NCBI RefSeq assembly: GCF_000826545.1
Contig: NZ_CDME01000012.1
Coordinates: forward strand, 62,001-126,000
Source: Kibdelosporangium sp. MJ126-NF4
GTDB taxonomy: Bacteria > Actinomycetota > Actinomycetes > Mycobacteriales > Pseudonocardiaceae
Direction of reading: 5' to 3'
DNA length: 64,000 bases
Below, one piece after another: positions 53,337 through 61,727 of this stretch (positions within the stretch are counted from its first letter, which is position 1; every line of letters starts with the position of its first letter). The position numbers were made by a program, and so were the translations under genes. Below the pieces are notes generated by a model. It was not told the DNA's origin. It made no database searches and saw only the letters and a list, made by a program, of their open reading frames with translations.

Positions 53337-55877
53337 TTAGCGTTTCCAGAAGGTTTTTCGGGGTTTCTTGGGGGATTCGGAGGTCACCTGGGTTTCCAGG
53401 GTGGTGAGGGTTTTCAGGGTGTGCGCCCAGCGGCGTTCTACGTCATCGGTGTCCGCGGTGGGGACTGTCAGGTGCTTCGACAGGTCCGCGAGGGTCGTCC
53501 TGGCTTCTGTGGATTCGTTCGCTGCTTCCCAGGCGGTGAGGTTGTCGAGGATCCGTTCTGCCAGTTGGGTCAGGAGGCTGGCTCGGGTCCAGACGGGTTC
53601 GTTTTCCACTGTGTGGAGTGATTGCAGCTCTGCGGTCACGAACTCGGCCAGTGTTTTCGTCACTGGGGTGGCTGAGCTGGATGTTGCGGGGGCTTCGCCG
53701 AATGACGGGGTGCTGCCCTGGGTGTCGCGGCGGGCTTGTTTGCGGGCTCGTCGGGCTGGGCTGGTGGGTGGGAAGGCTGGGCCGCCGGGGGGCGTTGGGG
53801 CCGAGCCGCCGGGCGACATGGGGGCTGAACCGGGCAGCATGCTGCCTGAGCCCGGCCGCATCGGGGCTCCGCCGGGTGCGGCTCCGAAGTTGGCCGCCGA
53901 GCCGCCTTGGTAGCCCGCGCCGAAGGACGAGGCGCGGGCGGCCAGTGGGGCCGCTGACATGGGGGCGGCCGGTGGCGGGCCCGCGTAGCCGTAGCCGCTG
54001 TCCATTTCCCAGCCGCTGGGGTGGTCGACCGGTTGGGTCACCTTGTGGACAGTTCCGCCTTCGTTGACCACTCGCTGGTCGACGGCCACGAAGGCGGTGA
54101 AACGGGACAGCACGCCGAACTTCAGCGATGTTCGGACGATCTGGTTCTCCAGGCCGGAGAGATCGCCTGTACCGACCACGTAACGGTCTTCCAGGTCGCG
54201 GATTCGCGTCCTGGCCCACAGCGCGCCCAGGCTTGGGTTGTCGCTCGGAGTCGCTGTCACGTCCGACTTCCAGCCGTCCGCGCTCGTGACCGTGACTGTT
54301 CCGGTGGGCTTGCCGGTGAAGCGGCCGGTGACCACGACGGGTACGCCGTGGAACAGGTCGGGCATCGGGCTGGGCGCCAGGGTGTCCGGGTCCACCAGCA
54401 GACCGGCCGAGGCCGCGCCCGCCGTCAGACGGAGCCCCACCGCCACCGGTGCGCCGATCCGCCGATGGATGTTCTGCATCGCGTCGTCCAGGCGGTCCTC
54501 GGACTCCACCAGTTCGCACCGGCCGGTGGTTCCGGCCAGCCTGCGCAGGAAGGACTCGTTGACCGCGCGGTCGATGCCGACCGTGTGGACCCGGGCGCCG
54601 TCCAGTCGCGAGCCCAGGTCGCGCAGCAACTGGTCCTCGTTGCCGATCTGGCCATCGGTGACCAGGACGAGGACACGGTCGCGATCGGCCGACTCATCCA
54701 GTAACCCGGCGGCGAGCTGCAGCGGGACCGCCATCTCCGTGCCGCCGCGCGCGTCCAGGCCGGACAGGAACTCGACGGCGCGGAACCTGTTGCGGTCACT
54801 GGCCTCCACGAAGCCCGACGGCAACGACGTGGGCGTCTGTACTTCGTGGTCGAAGGCCAGCACGGCGAACCTGTCGGACGAGCCAAGGGTGTCCACGATC
54901 CGACCGGCGGCGCGCCGGGCGGCCACCATCTTCCAGCCACCCATCGAGCCCGAGCGGTCGAGCAGGAGCACGACGTCACGGGGACGGGCCTGCTTGGCCG
55001 CCGACGGCGGCAGCACGGTCAACGCGAACGTGCCGCCGGATTCCTCGTCGGGCAGGACCGCGAGGGATGTGCTGATCGCGTCCGCCCCGTAGCGCAGCCG
55101 CAGGATGAAGTCCCGGTCCGCGCGGTCGCCCGGGTCGAGCCGGACTCGCAGGCCGGTCGGCGCGTCGTCGGTGGCGACCGCGTGCAGGCTGGACGAGATT
55201 CCCTTCAGCGGCAAGGAGGCTGGGTCGATGTCGACCACGACGGACAGTTGGACGGGATTCGGGAAGCCCGGCAGCAGCACCGGCGGGCTGATCCGGGACG
55301 CGTCCGGGACCGTGTCCGTGTCGCCGGCGACACCGTCTCCGACCTGGTCACCGGCCAGTGGCGTGCCCGGGATGTAGCGCGGCGCGACCACCAGCGGGAA
55401 CCGGAACGTGGCCTCGTCATCCTCGTAGGACAGCGCGGTGGCCAGCGTCAGGTGCACGCTGACCCGCTCCCCCGGCATGATGTTGCCGACGCGCATGGTG
55501 AAGACACCGGGCCGCTCCTCCTCCGCGATCGATGCCCGTTTGCCCTCGGAGATCGCCTGGTCGTAGCTTTCCCTTGCCTCACCGCGTTCCTTCAACAAGC
55601 CTTCGACGACCCGCCCGTCGGCCTCCATCCGCAACGCGGTCACTGCGGCCCGTGGCGGCAACGGGAAGATGTACGTGGCTTCGAGAGGTATGTCGTGGGG
55701 ATTGCGGAACCCCTGCGTGACCTCGACGCTGGCCGCCAGGCCGGTGATCGCGGCCTGGACGTCGATCACGTCGAGCGGCAGGTTGCCGCGGTCGGTGCTC
55801 AGACAGCCGAGACCGTCGTCCTCGATCGGGCAGCCTGCCGCCGCGATCGATTCCTTGACGTCGACGTGCATGGTCAT
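53337..55877 (-). CDS. VIT and von Willebrand factor A domain protein
   Basis: An 846-residue protein. The N-terminal VIT domain (about 15-140) includes VEVTQGFRNPHDIPLEATYIFPLP. The vWA domain (about 300-470) has a perfect MIDAS (LLLDRSGSMGGWK, with RGGTEM and VTDGQIGN). A beta-rich part is followed by a Gly/Pro/Met/Ala-rich linker (about 660-740) and a charged C-terminal helical region. No signal peptide or membrane anchor, so it is probably cytoplasmic, binding partners through metal-dependent adhesion. The ATG overlaps the MerR stop (ATGA). The family's function in actinomycetes is unknown. Confidence 0.92.
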   Translation of the reverse strand: MTMHVDVKESIAAAGCPIEDDGLGCLSTDRGNLPLDVIDVQAAITGLAASVEVTQGFRNPHDIPLEATYIFPLPPRAAVTALRMEADGRVVEGLLKERGEARESYDQAISEGKRASIAEEERPGVFTMRVGNIMPGERVSVHLTLATALSYEDDEATFRFPLVVAPRYIPGTPLAGDQVGDGVAGDTDTVPDASRISPPVLLPGFPNPVQLSVVVDIDPASLPLKGISSSLHAVATDDAPTGLRVRLDPGDRADRDFILRLRYGADAISTSLAVLPDEESGGTFALTVLPPSAAKQARPRDVVLLLDRSGSMGGWKMVAARRAAGRIVDTLGSSDRFAVLAFDHEVQTPTSLPSGFVEASDRNRFRAVEFLSGLDARGGTEMAVPLQLAAGLLDESADRDRVLVLVTDGQIGNEDQLLRDLGSRLDGARVHTVGIDRAVNESFLRRLAGTTGRCELVESEDRLDDAMQNIHRRIGAPVAVGLRLTAGAASAGLLVDPDTLAPSPMPDLFHGVPVVVTGRFTGKPTGTVTVTSADGWKSDVTATPSDNPSLGALWARTRIRDLEDRYVVGTGDLSGLENQIVRTSLKFGVLSRFTAFVAVDQRVVNEGGTVHKVTQPVDHPSGWEMDSGYGYAGPPPAAPMSAAPLAARASSFGAGYQGGSAANFGAAPGGAPMRPGSGSMLPGSAPMSPGGSAPTPPGGPAFPPTSPARRARKQARRDTQGSTPSFGEAPATSSSATPVTKTLAEFVTAELQSLHTVENEPVWTRASLLTQLAERILDNLTAWEAANESTEARTTLADLSKHLTVPTADTDDVERRWAHTLKTLTTLETQVTSESPKKPRKTFWKR

Positions 55878-56515
55878 TGCGTTTTCCCTCCAGAAAGCGG
55901 CGCCAGGCCGAGGCGGCCGAGCAGGTCGAGCAGTGGTGCGGCTGCGGCCTCGATGGCAGCGATCTCATCCGCGGTGGGCAGGTGTCCGGCGGCCTCGAGC
56001 ATGACAGTGACACTGTCACCGAGCCGGACGCCGTGGACCAGCTTGGCGACAGTGTCACTGTCACTGTCACTGTCAGTTTCTGTGTCGGCACTGGGCGCGG
56101 CGATGCCGAAGTCCGGCGGGATCGCCGCGCGGCCGTGGTCGTGCCCTTTCCAGAACTGCCGGGACGTACCGATGTCCACCTGCTGGTGCACCGCGTCGAC
56201 GTGCGCGACGCCCGCCAGCTCGGCGAGCCGGGCATCGGTCGCTCCGACCAGCAGTTCCTGGATCGTCGCGAGCGTGGACCCGGTGGCCTGCAGTTTCTTG
56301 ACCGCGACGATCTGCAACAGGTGACGGCGTCCGTAGAGCACGGTGCGTCCGCGCGTGGCCGCAGGCCGGTCCACCAGGCCGATCGTGGTGTACCACCGGA
56401 TGGTGCGACGGTTCGGCAGCTCCCGGACCCGGCCGTTGCTCTGGCCGTCGTAGTTGTCCGACAGCAGGTCGGCCACTTGGTCCGGGAGCTGCTCGATCGT
56501 CCACAGCTCGCTCAT
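55874..56515 (-). CDS. MerR-family regulator of the VIT-vWA gene
   Basis: A 213-residue regulator. A MerR-like winged helix occupies residues 5-85 (NGRVRELPNRRTIRWYTTIGLVDRPAATRGRTVLYGRRHLLQIVAVKKLQATGSTLATIQEL). A linker carries the acidic repeat DTETDSDSDSDT (about 150-161), followed by a helical C-terminus. No metal-binding cysteine cluster, so a different signal. The protein is coupled to the VIT-vWA gene. A large inverted repeat lies 19 bp upstream of its start and the operator core is repeated inside its coding sequence. Confidence 0.88.
   Translation of the reverse strand: MSELWTIEQLPDQVADLLSDNYDGQSNGRVRELPNRRTIRWYTTIGLVDRPAATRGRTVLYGRRHLLQIVAVKKLQATGSTLATIQELLVGATDARLAELAGVAHVDAVHQQVDIGTSRQFWKGHDHGRAAIPPDFGIAAPSADTETDSDSDSDTVAKLVHGVRLGDSVTVMLEAAGHLPTADEIAAIEAAAAPLLDLLGRLGLAPLSGGKTQ
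56003..56076. repeat. intragenic TGACACTGTCA repeats within the MerR gene
   Basis: GACAGTGACACTGTC (56003-56017) is a perfect palindrome containing the same 11-bp core TGACACTGTCA as the operator upstream of the gene. Thirty bases on, a TGTCAC array covers 56048-56076 and encodes the Asp-Ser repeat. Confidence 0.65.
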
Positions 56516-56534
56516 ACTGCAAGACTGCCAGATG

Positions 56535-56567
56535 AATATGACACTGTCAATGTTGCAGTGTCATATT
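56535..56567. promoter_or_regulatory. MerR operator
   Basis: AATATGACACTG (56535-56546) and CAGTGTCATATT (56556-56567) are perfect reverse complements with a 9-bp spacer, located between the MerR gene and the convergently facing end of the HPr gene. The left half also contains the smaller palindrome TGACACTGTCA. Confidence 0.75.
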
Positions 56568-56571
56568 CCGC

Positions 56572-56850
56572 TCATGTCGCGGGAGCGGCGTCCAGGTCCT
56601 TTGCGAGCAGCGCCGCCAGTTCCTCGAGCGCGGCCTGCGCGCCGTCGCCTTCCGCGGACAGCTCGACCTCTTCCTCGAACTTCACGCCGAGCGCCATCAC
56701 GGCCAGGATGCTCGACGCCACCACGCCCTCATCCCCCGGCCTGCCGATGAGCACCGGCACCGGCTGTCGCGCGGCGGCCTGCGCGAAAAGTCCGGCGGGG
56801 CGGGCGTGCAGCCCGACCGTGGACGCGATCTTCACCCGGATCGTCGCCAT
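56572..56850 (-). CDS. ptsH: PTS phosphocarrier protein HPr
   Basis: HPr (92 aa) carries phosphate from Enzyme I to sugar-specific EIIA domains. The active-site His15 is in STVGLHARPAGLFAQAA, and the second conserved region is VVASSILAVMALGVKFEEEVEL. The regulatory-serine region is present as SSILAVM, though actinomycetes generally lack the HPr kinase. ATG at 56850 has GGAGGAG upstream. Its promoter carries a 13-bp box shared with the fruK promoter. Confidence 0.95.
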   Translation of the reverse strand: MATIRVKIASTVGLHARPAGLFAQAAARQPVPVLIGRPGDEGVVASSILAVMALGVKFEEEVELSAEGDGAQAALEELAALLAKDLDAAPAT

Positions 56851-56916
56851 CAGCTCTCCTCCCGTCATCACTGGAAGAGCCAACGGTAGGCACAGCCGAT
56901 GTGGTTAATCAAGGGT

Positions 56917-56929
56917 TTCATGTTGGTTT
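56917..56929. promoter_or_regulatory. FruR-type box in the ptsH promoter region
   Basis: TTCATGTTGGTTT lies 67 bp before the ptsH start and downstream of the DeoR gene. The identical 13-mer, inverted, is in the fruK promoter region (57757-57769). Confidence 0.65.
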
Positions 56930-56945
56930 AGTTTGTTTTACATGG

Positions 56946-57707
56946 TCATGCCTGCACCACGCGCGGCCCGGCGGCCGAGATCTCGTCCGCGACCGCGTCG
57001 TCGATGCCGGTGTCGGTGACGAAGGTGTCGATGTCGCCGAGGTCGGCGAACCGCGAGAAGTGGTCGTTGCCGACCTTCGTGTGGTCGGCGAGCAGCACGC
57101 ACCGCCGCCCGCTCGCGATCGCGGCCTTCTTGACCATCGCCTCGGCCGGATCCGGCGTCGTCAGCCCCCGGTCGACCGAGATCCCGTTCGTCGCCAGGAA
57201 AACGACCTCGACGAACGTGTCGCGCAGCGCCTGCAGCGCCCATGCGTCGACCGAGGCCAATGTCCGGCTGCGCAGCCTGCCGCCGACCAGCATGACGGTC
57301 ACGTTCGGCCGGGTGATCAGCGACAGGGCGATGTTCACCGAGTGCGTGACGACGGTGAGTTCGCGGTCCACCGGCAGCGAGTCGGCCAGCTTGGCGGTCG
57401 TCGAGCCCGCGTCGAGCAGGATCGTCCCGGATTCCGGCAGTTCGGCCAGCGCGGCCTTGGCGATCCGGTTCTTCTCCTCGGTCATCACGGTCTCGCGAAC
57501 CGACAGCGCGGGCTCGAACCCCAGCCGCTCCACCGGGATCGCACCGCCGTGCACCCGCCGCAGCACACCGTGGCGTTCCAGCACGGTCAGGTCGCGCCTG
57601 ATCGTCTCGGTGGTCACGTCGAACTCCTCGGCCAGCGCGGCGACGTCCACCCGTCCCTTCGCCCTGGCCCGTTCGAGGATCACTTGCTGCCGTTCCTCCG
57701 CGTACAT
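56946..57707 (-). CDS. DeoR-family sugar repressor (FruR-like)
   Basis: A DeoR repressor (253 aa). The N-terminal HTH is RQQVILERARAKGRVDVAALAEEFDVTTETIRRDLTVLERHGVLRRVHGGA. The C-terminal sugar-phosphate sensor domain shows ILLDAGSTTAKLA, LTVVTHSVNIA and ADHTKVGNDHFSRFADL. It most likely represses the divergent fruK-PTS genes and ptsH. The inducer is expected to be fructose-1-phosphate or a similar ester. Confidence 0.94.
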   Translation of the reverse strand: MYAEERQQVILERARAKGRVDVAALAEEFDVTTETIRRDLTVLERHGVLRRVHGGAIPVERLGFEPALSVRETVMTEEKNRIAKAALAELPESGTILLDAGSTTAKLADSLPVDRELTVVTHSVNIALSLITRPNVTVMLVGGRLRSRTLASVDAWALQALRDTFVEVVFLATNGISVDRGLTTPDPAEAMVKKAAIASGRRCVLLADHTKVGNDHFSRFADLGDIDTFVTDTGIDDAVADEISAAGPRVVQA

Positions 57708-57715
57708 GGTGTGAC

Positions 57716-57727
57716 TTTATGTTGATT
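57716..57727. promoter_or_regulatory. degenerate FruR-type box near the repressor start
   Basis: TTTATGTTGATT differs by two bases from the 13-mer box and lies 9 bp before the repressor start, suggesting autoregulation. Confidence 0.45.
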
Positions 57728-57756
57728 CGTGCGTGCCAGCAAAGCCGCACTCTTGC

Positions 57757-57769
57757 AAACCAACATGAA
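57757..57769. promoter_or_regulatory. FruR-type box in the fruK promoter region
   Basis: AAACCAACATGAA is the exact reverse complement of the ptsH-side box, 65 bp upstream of fruK. Confidence 0.65.
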
Positions 57770-57833
57770 CACATGCACAATCACTTAAATCCACGTTGGA
57801 CGTGTGTGGGACCACATGGAGGTGGCAGCGAGC

Positions 57834-58778
57834 GTGATCGTCACGGTGACGGCGAACCCGAGCATCGACCGGACGGTCGAGGTGGGCGCGCTCGTGCGAG
57901 GCGGGCTGCACCGGGCCACCGCTGTGCACGTCCAGCCGGGCGGCAAGGGGATCAACGTCGCCAGGGCGTTGGTGTGCAACGGGATCAAGGCGCGCGCAGT
58001 GGTCCCGGCAGGCGGCGCCGAGGGCGAGCAGCTGATCAGCCTGCTGAGTGACTACAGCATCGACGTGGTCCGGGTGCGCACGCTCGGCCCGGTCCGGATG
58101 AACGTCAGCGTCATCGAACCGGACGCGACGGTCACCAAGCTGAACGAGCCGGGCGCGAGACTGACCGACGACGAGGTCACCGCACTGGCGGACGCGGTGA
58201 TCAACGCGTCGCACAACGCGACCAGCGTGATCCTCGCGGGCAGCCTGCCCCCCGGCGTGCACGACGACTTCTACGCGAGCCTGATCGCTCGCCTGTCCAA
58301 GGAGGACATCAGGGTCGTCGTGGACACCAGCGGGCCCGCGTTGCGCGCGGCGGTCGCGGCGGGCCCAGCGCTGGTCAAACCGAACCACCACGAGCTCGAA
58401 GAGGCCGTCCGGCGTCCACTGCTGACGCTCGGGGACGTCGTCGACGCGGCACGGGAACTGCGTTCCCTTGGCGCGCAGGCGGTACTGGCCAGTCTCGGCA
58501 GCGATGGCGCGGTGCTCGTCGACGAGGACGACGCCTGGCACGCCGAAGCGCCGGTCGTGCTCGCCAGAAGCTCGGTGGGAGCCGGTGACGCGATGCTCGC
58601 CGGTTTCCTCACCGCAGGGGGCAAGGGTCGCGCGGCACTGGTGTCGGCGGTGGCGTGGGGCGCGGCGGCGGTGTCGCTGCCGGGCAGCACCATGCCGAAG
58701 CCGGACAACCTCCTCCCGCACCTCGTGGAGGTGCGCACCGGGATCGACGCGAGCCGGGAATTACGCGGGGACAACTGA
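57834..58778 (+). CDS. fruK: 1-phosphofructokinase
   Basis: A PfkB-family kinase (314 aa) converting fructose-1-phosphate to fructose-1,6-bisphosphate. VTVTANPSIDRTVEV is the N-terminal signature, VQPGGKGINVARALV the first PfkB motif, VKPNHHELEEA an adenine-side loop and RSSVGAGDAMLAGFL holds the catalytic Asp (GAGD). GTG at 57834 is chosen since homologues start at VIVTVTxNPS. GGAGG lies 11 nt upstream. Earlier GTGs at 57804 and 57822 are possible. Confidence 0.93.
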   Translation: MIVTVTANPSIDRTVEVGALVRGGLHRATAVHVQPGGKGINVARALVCNGIKARAVVPAGGAEGEQLISLLSDYSIDVVRVRTLGPVRMNVSVIEPDATVTKLNEPGARLTDDEVTALADAVINASHNATSVILAGSLPPGVHDDFYASLIARLSKEDIRVVVDTSGPALRAAVAAGPALVKPNHHELEEAVRRPLLTLGDVVDAARELRSLGAQAVLASLGSDGAVLVDEDDAWHAEAPVVLARSSVGAGDAMLAGFLTAGGKGRAALVSAVAWGAAAVSLPGSTMPKPDNLLPHLVEVRTGIDASRELRGDN

Positions 58779-58804
58779 AAGCACCAGCACAGGAAGTGTC
58801 GACG

Positions 58805-59905
58805 ATGACAAAGACTGAAGACGCGCCGTCGCGGGCGCACCAGCTGCGGGCCTCAGTGCAGCGTTTCGGCGGCCACCTGGCGGGCATGGTGATGCCCAAT
58901 ATCGGTGCCTTCATCGCATGGGGCCTGATCACGGCGTTGTTCATCCCGTCCGGCTGGTTGCCCAACGCGCAGCTCGCTGAGCTGGTCGATCCGATGGTCA
59001 AGCTGCTGCTACCGATACTGATCGGCTACACCGGTGGCCGGTTGGTGCACGGGCAGCGCGGTGCCGTGGTCGGTGCCGTCGCGACGGTCGGCATCGCAGT
59101 CGGCGCGGATGTGCCAATGTTCCTCGGCGCCATGGTGATCGGCCCGCTGACCGCGTACTTGTTGAAGCTGTGGGACAACGCGGTCGGCCAGAAGGTCAGT
59201 CCCGGCTTCAAAATGCTGGTCGACAACTTCAGCGCGGGCATCATCGGTGGCGCCATGGCAGTGCTGGGTTCGCTGGCGATCGGCCCGGTCGTCGAGGCGA
59301 TCACGAAGGCGTTGGGCAACGGCGTTCAGTTCCTGGTGGACGCGCATCTGCTGCCGCTGGTGTCGGTGATCGTCGAACCGGCGAAGGTGCTGTTCCTCAA
59401 CAACGCGATCAACCACGGTGTGCTGTCGCCGTTGGGCGTCACGCACTCGGCCGAGACCGGCAAGGCCATCGAGTTCCTCATCGAACCCAACCCCGGCCCG
59501 GGGCTGGGCGTCCTCGTCGCGGTCATGCTGTTCGGCGCACGGGCGATGCGCTCGACCGCGCCCGGCGCGATCGTGATCCAGTTCCTCGGCGGCATCCACG
59601 AGATCTACTTCCCGTACATCCTCGCCACACCACGGCTGATTCTCGCCGCCATCGCGGGCGGCGCGGCGGGTGTGTTCGTCTTTAGTATCACCGGAGCCGG
59701 TCTCACCGCGACGCCGTCGCCCGGCAGTATCTTCGCTGTCCTCGCCGTGACGCCGAAGGGCGGTTACTTCGGTGTCATCGCCGGTGTGGTCGTCTCGGCC
59801 GCCGTGGCGTTCGTCATCGCCTCGCTGTTGCTGAAATTCGGCAGGGGCACCAAGGAGACCGAACGCAAGCAGGAAGTCGCGGGCGGCGGGACAGTCACCT
59901 CCTGA
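58805..59905 (+). CDS. PTS mannitol-type EIIC
   Basis: A membrane permease (366 aa) of the mannitol/fructose-mannitol PTS class. GMVMPNIGAFIAWGLITALFIPSGWLPN and GGIHEIYFPYILATPRLILAA are the sequence signatures of mannitol EIIC, the latter holding the GIHE substrate motif. No EIIB or EIIA fused; they are separate genes downstream. AGGAAG precedes the ATG. Confidence 0.93.
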   Translation: MTKTEDAPSRAHQLRASVQRFGGHLAGMVMPNIGAFIAWGLITALFIPSGWLPNAQLAELVDPMVKLLLPILIGYTGGRLVHGQRGAVVGAVATVGIAVGADVPMFLGAMVIGPLTAYLLKLWDNAVGQKVSPGFKMLVDNFSAGIIGGAMAVLGSLAIGPVVEAITKALGNGVQFLVDAHLLPLVSVIVEPAKVLFLNNAINHGVLSPLGVTHSAETGKAIEFLIEPNPGPGLGVLVAVMLFGARAMRSTAPGAIVIQFLGGIHEIYFPYILATPRLILAAIAGGAAGVFVFSITGAGLTATPSPGSIFAVLAVTPKGGYFGVIAGVVVSAAVAFVIASLLLKFGRGTKETERKQEVAGGGTVTS

Positions 59906-59919
59906 AAGGAAAGCCTGAC

Positions 59920-60228
59920 ATGAGCAGCATCGACGGGGCCGCGATCAAGAAGGTCGTGATCGCCTGCGACGCCGGGATGGGCAGCAGCGTGATGGTGGCG
60001 TCCCAGCTGGCCAAGCGCCTCAAGCCGTACTCCGTCTCGGTGTCACACACACCGGTCAACGACATCCCCGACGACGCGGATGTCGTGCTGTGCCAGACCA
60101 CTCTGCTGGCCAGGGCGCGCAAGAGCACTGGGGACACGGTCGTCCTCGGCTTCCAGAGCTTCCTCGGTGACCCGGTGTTCGACGCGGTCGAGGCCGCGAT
60201 CAGGGACGGTGGGTCACTTGCCGACTGA
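59920..60228 (+). CDS. PTS mannitol-type EIIB
   Basis: A cytoplasmic EIIB (102 aa). The phosphocysteine is in IACDAGMGSSVMVASQLAKRL (about residue 16), the classic mannitol EIIB loop. It passes phosphate from EIIA to the sugar bound by EIIC. It is 14 bp after EIIC with GAAAGGAAAG before the ATG. It overlaps the EIIA start by 11 bp. Confidence 0.93.
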   Translation: MSSIDGAAIKKVVIACDAGMGSSVMVASQLAKRLKPYSVSVSHTPVNDIPDDADVVLCQTTLLARARKSTGDTVVLGFQSFLGDPVFDAVEAAIRDGGSLAD

Positions 60229-60679
60229 GCGGACCTCGTCGCTGACCGCCGACGGCATCCACCTCGGCCGGACCGCGACCAGCCGCACGGACGCGATCGA
60301 CCAGTGCGGCCGCGCCCTGGTCGAGCTCGGCGCGGTCGAGGTGGAGTACCTCGCGGCCATGCACGAACGCGAGGAGTCCCTGTCGACCTTCATCGGCGAG
60401 GGCGTCGCCATCCCGCACGGCACCGACCAGGCGCGCCAGTACGTGAAACGCACGACGCTCGTGGTGCTGCAGTTCCCCAACGGTGTGGAGTGGGGCCCAG
60501 GCAACACGGCAAAGGTGTGTGTCGGCATCGCGGCCAACGGCTCCGAGCAGGTCGGGATCCTGTCCGCGCTCGCCCACGTGCTGATGGACAGCACCAAAGC
60601 CGAGCAGCTGCGGGAAGCACGGGACGCCGGGACGGTGCTTGATCTGTTGCAGTCGATCGACGAGGAGAGAAACCAGTGA
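60218..60679 (+). CDS. PTS mannitol/fructose-type EIIA
   Basis: EIIA of 153 residues. The phospho-His is in GEGVAIPHGTDQARQYV (about residue 68), as in MtlF. Start TTG at 60218 lies inside the EIIB gene. The frame open from 60080 is a shadow. The stop overlaps the dehydrogenase start (GTGA). Confidence 0.9.
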   Translation: MPTERTSSLTADGIHLGRTATSRTDAIDQCGRALVELGAVEVEYLAAMHEREESLSTFIGEGVAIPHGTDQARQYVKRTTLVVLQFPNGVEWGPGNTAKVCVGIAANGSEQVGILSALAHVLMDSTKAEQLREARDAGTVLDLLQSIDEERNQ

Positions 60680-61716
60680 AGGTCGCGCGCTTCTACGCGC
60701 CGGGGGACATCCGCATCGAGCAGACGGCTGAGCCGTCGGCGGCTGCGGGCGAGCTCAAACTCAAGGTGCACAACTGTTCCACCTGCGGTACCGACCTGAA
60801 GATCTTCCGGCACGGGCACCACCACATCGACCCGCCACGGGTGATCGGACACGAGATCGCCGGTGAGGTCGTCGAGGTCGGCTCCGGTGTGGACGGTTGG
60901 CAGCCGGGTGACCGGGTACAGGTGATCGCCGCGATCCCGTGCGGGGAGTGCCCGGACTGCCTGCGGGGCTGGCTGACGATCTGCCCGAACCAGCGGTCGA
61001 TGGGCTACCACTACGACGGCGGATTCGCCGAGTACATGAGCGTCCCGCCCGCTGTGCTCAAAGTGGACGGTGTGAACCGGATCCCCGACGCCCTGTCGTA
61101 CGCGGAGGCCTCGGTCGCGGAACCGTTCGCGTGTGTCCTCAACGGACAGGAACTGGTCCGGGTCGGCGACGGCGACACGGTCGTCGTGGTCGGCGCGGGG
61201 CCGATCGGCTGCCTGCACGTGCGGCTCGCCCGTGCCCGCGGCGCGGAGGCGGTGTACCTGGTCGAGCTGTCCCGCTCCCGCCTGGAGATGGCCGCCGCGC
61301 TGGTAAAACCGGACGCGGCGATCTGCGCGGCCGACGTCGACCCGGTCGAGGAAGTGCTGCGGCTGACCGGCGGACGCGGCGCCGACGTGGTGATCACGGC
61401 AGCAGCAGCGGGCAATGCGCAGGAGGACGGCCTCAGGATGGCCGCGCGCCGGGGCAGGATCAGCTTCTTCGGCGGCCTGCCGAAGGACAACCCGATCATC
61501 GCGTGCGACTCCAACCTTGTGCACTACCGTGAGCTGACCATCGTGGGCGCCAACGGTTCCAGCCCGGATCACAACAAGCGGGCGTTGGAGCTGATCGCGT
61601 CCGGCGCCGTCCCGGTCGACGACCTGATCACGCACCGGATGCCCCTCGAAGGCGTCCTCGACGCGATCAACACGGTCAGCACCGGCGAGGCCATCAAGGT
61701 GACGATCGAGCCGTAG
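60676..61716 (+). CDS. zinc-dependent polyol-type dehydrogenase
   Basis: A medium-chain alcohol dehydrogenase (346 aa). Catalytic zinc ligands are Cys in NCSTCGTDLK (about residue 37) and the GHE motif of VIGHEIAGEVV. Structural-zinc cysteines are CGECPDCLRGWLTIC. The NAD site is VVGAGPIGCLHVRLAR followed by Glu (LVELSRS), favouring NAD. It resembles sorbitol/arabinitol-phosphate dehydrogenases. Coupling to the PTS genes suggests that it oxidises the imported polyol phosphate. Confidence 0.9.
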   Translation: MKVARFYAPGDIRIEQTAEPSAAAGELKLKVHNCSTCGTDLKIFRHGHHHIDPPRVIGHEIAGEVVEVGSGVDGWQPGDRVQVIAAIPCGECPDCLRGWLTICPNQRSMGYHYDGGFAEYMSVPPAVLKVDGVNRIPDALSYAEASVAEPFACVLNGQELVRVGDGDTVVVVGAGPIGCLHVRLARARGAEAVYLVELSRSRLEMAAALVKPDAAICAADVDPVEEVLRLTGGRGADVVITAAAAGNAQEDGLRMAARRGRISFFGGLPKDNPIIACDSNLVHYRELTIVGANGSSPDHNKRALELIASGAVPVDDLITHRMPLEGVLDAINTVSTGEAIKVTIEP

Positions 61717-61727
61717 GGAATCACCCG

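Noticed and set aside
56048..56076. Microsatellite-type assembly artefact
   Set aside because: The repeat is in frame, encodes a plausible acidic linker, and its core matches the operator palindrome, so it is kept as real.
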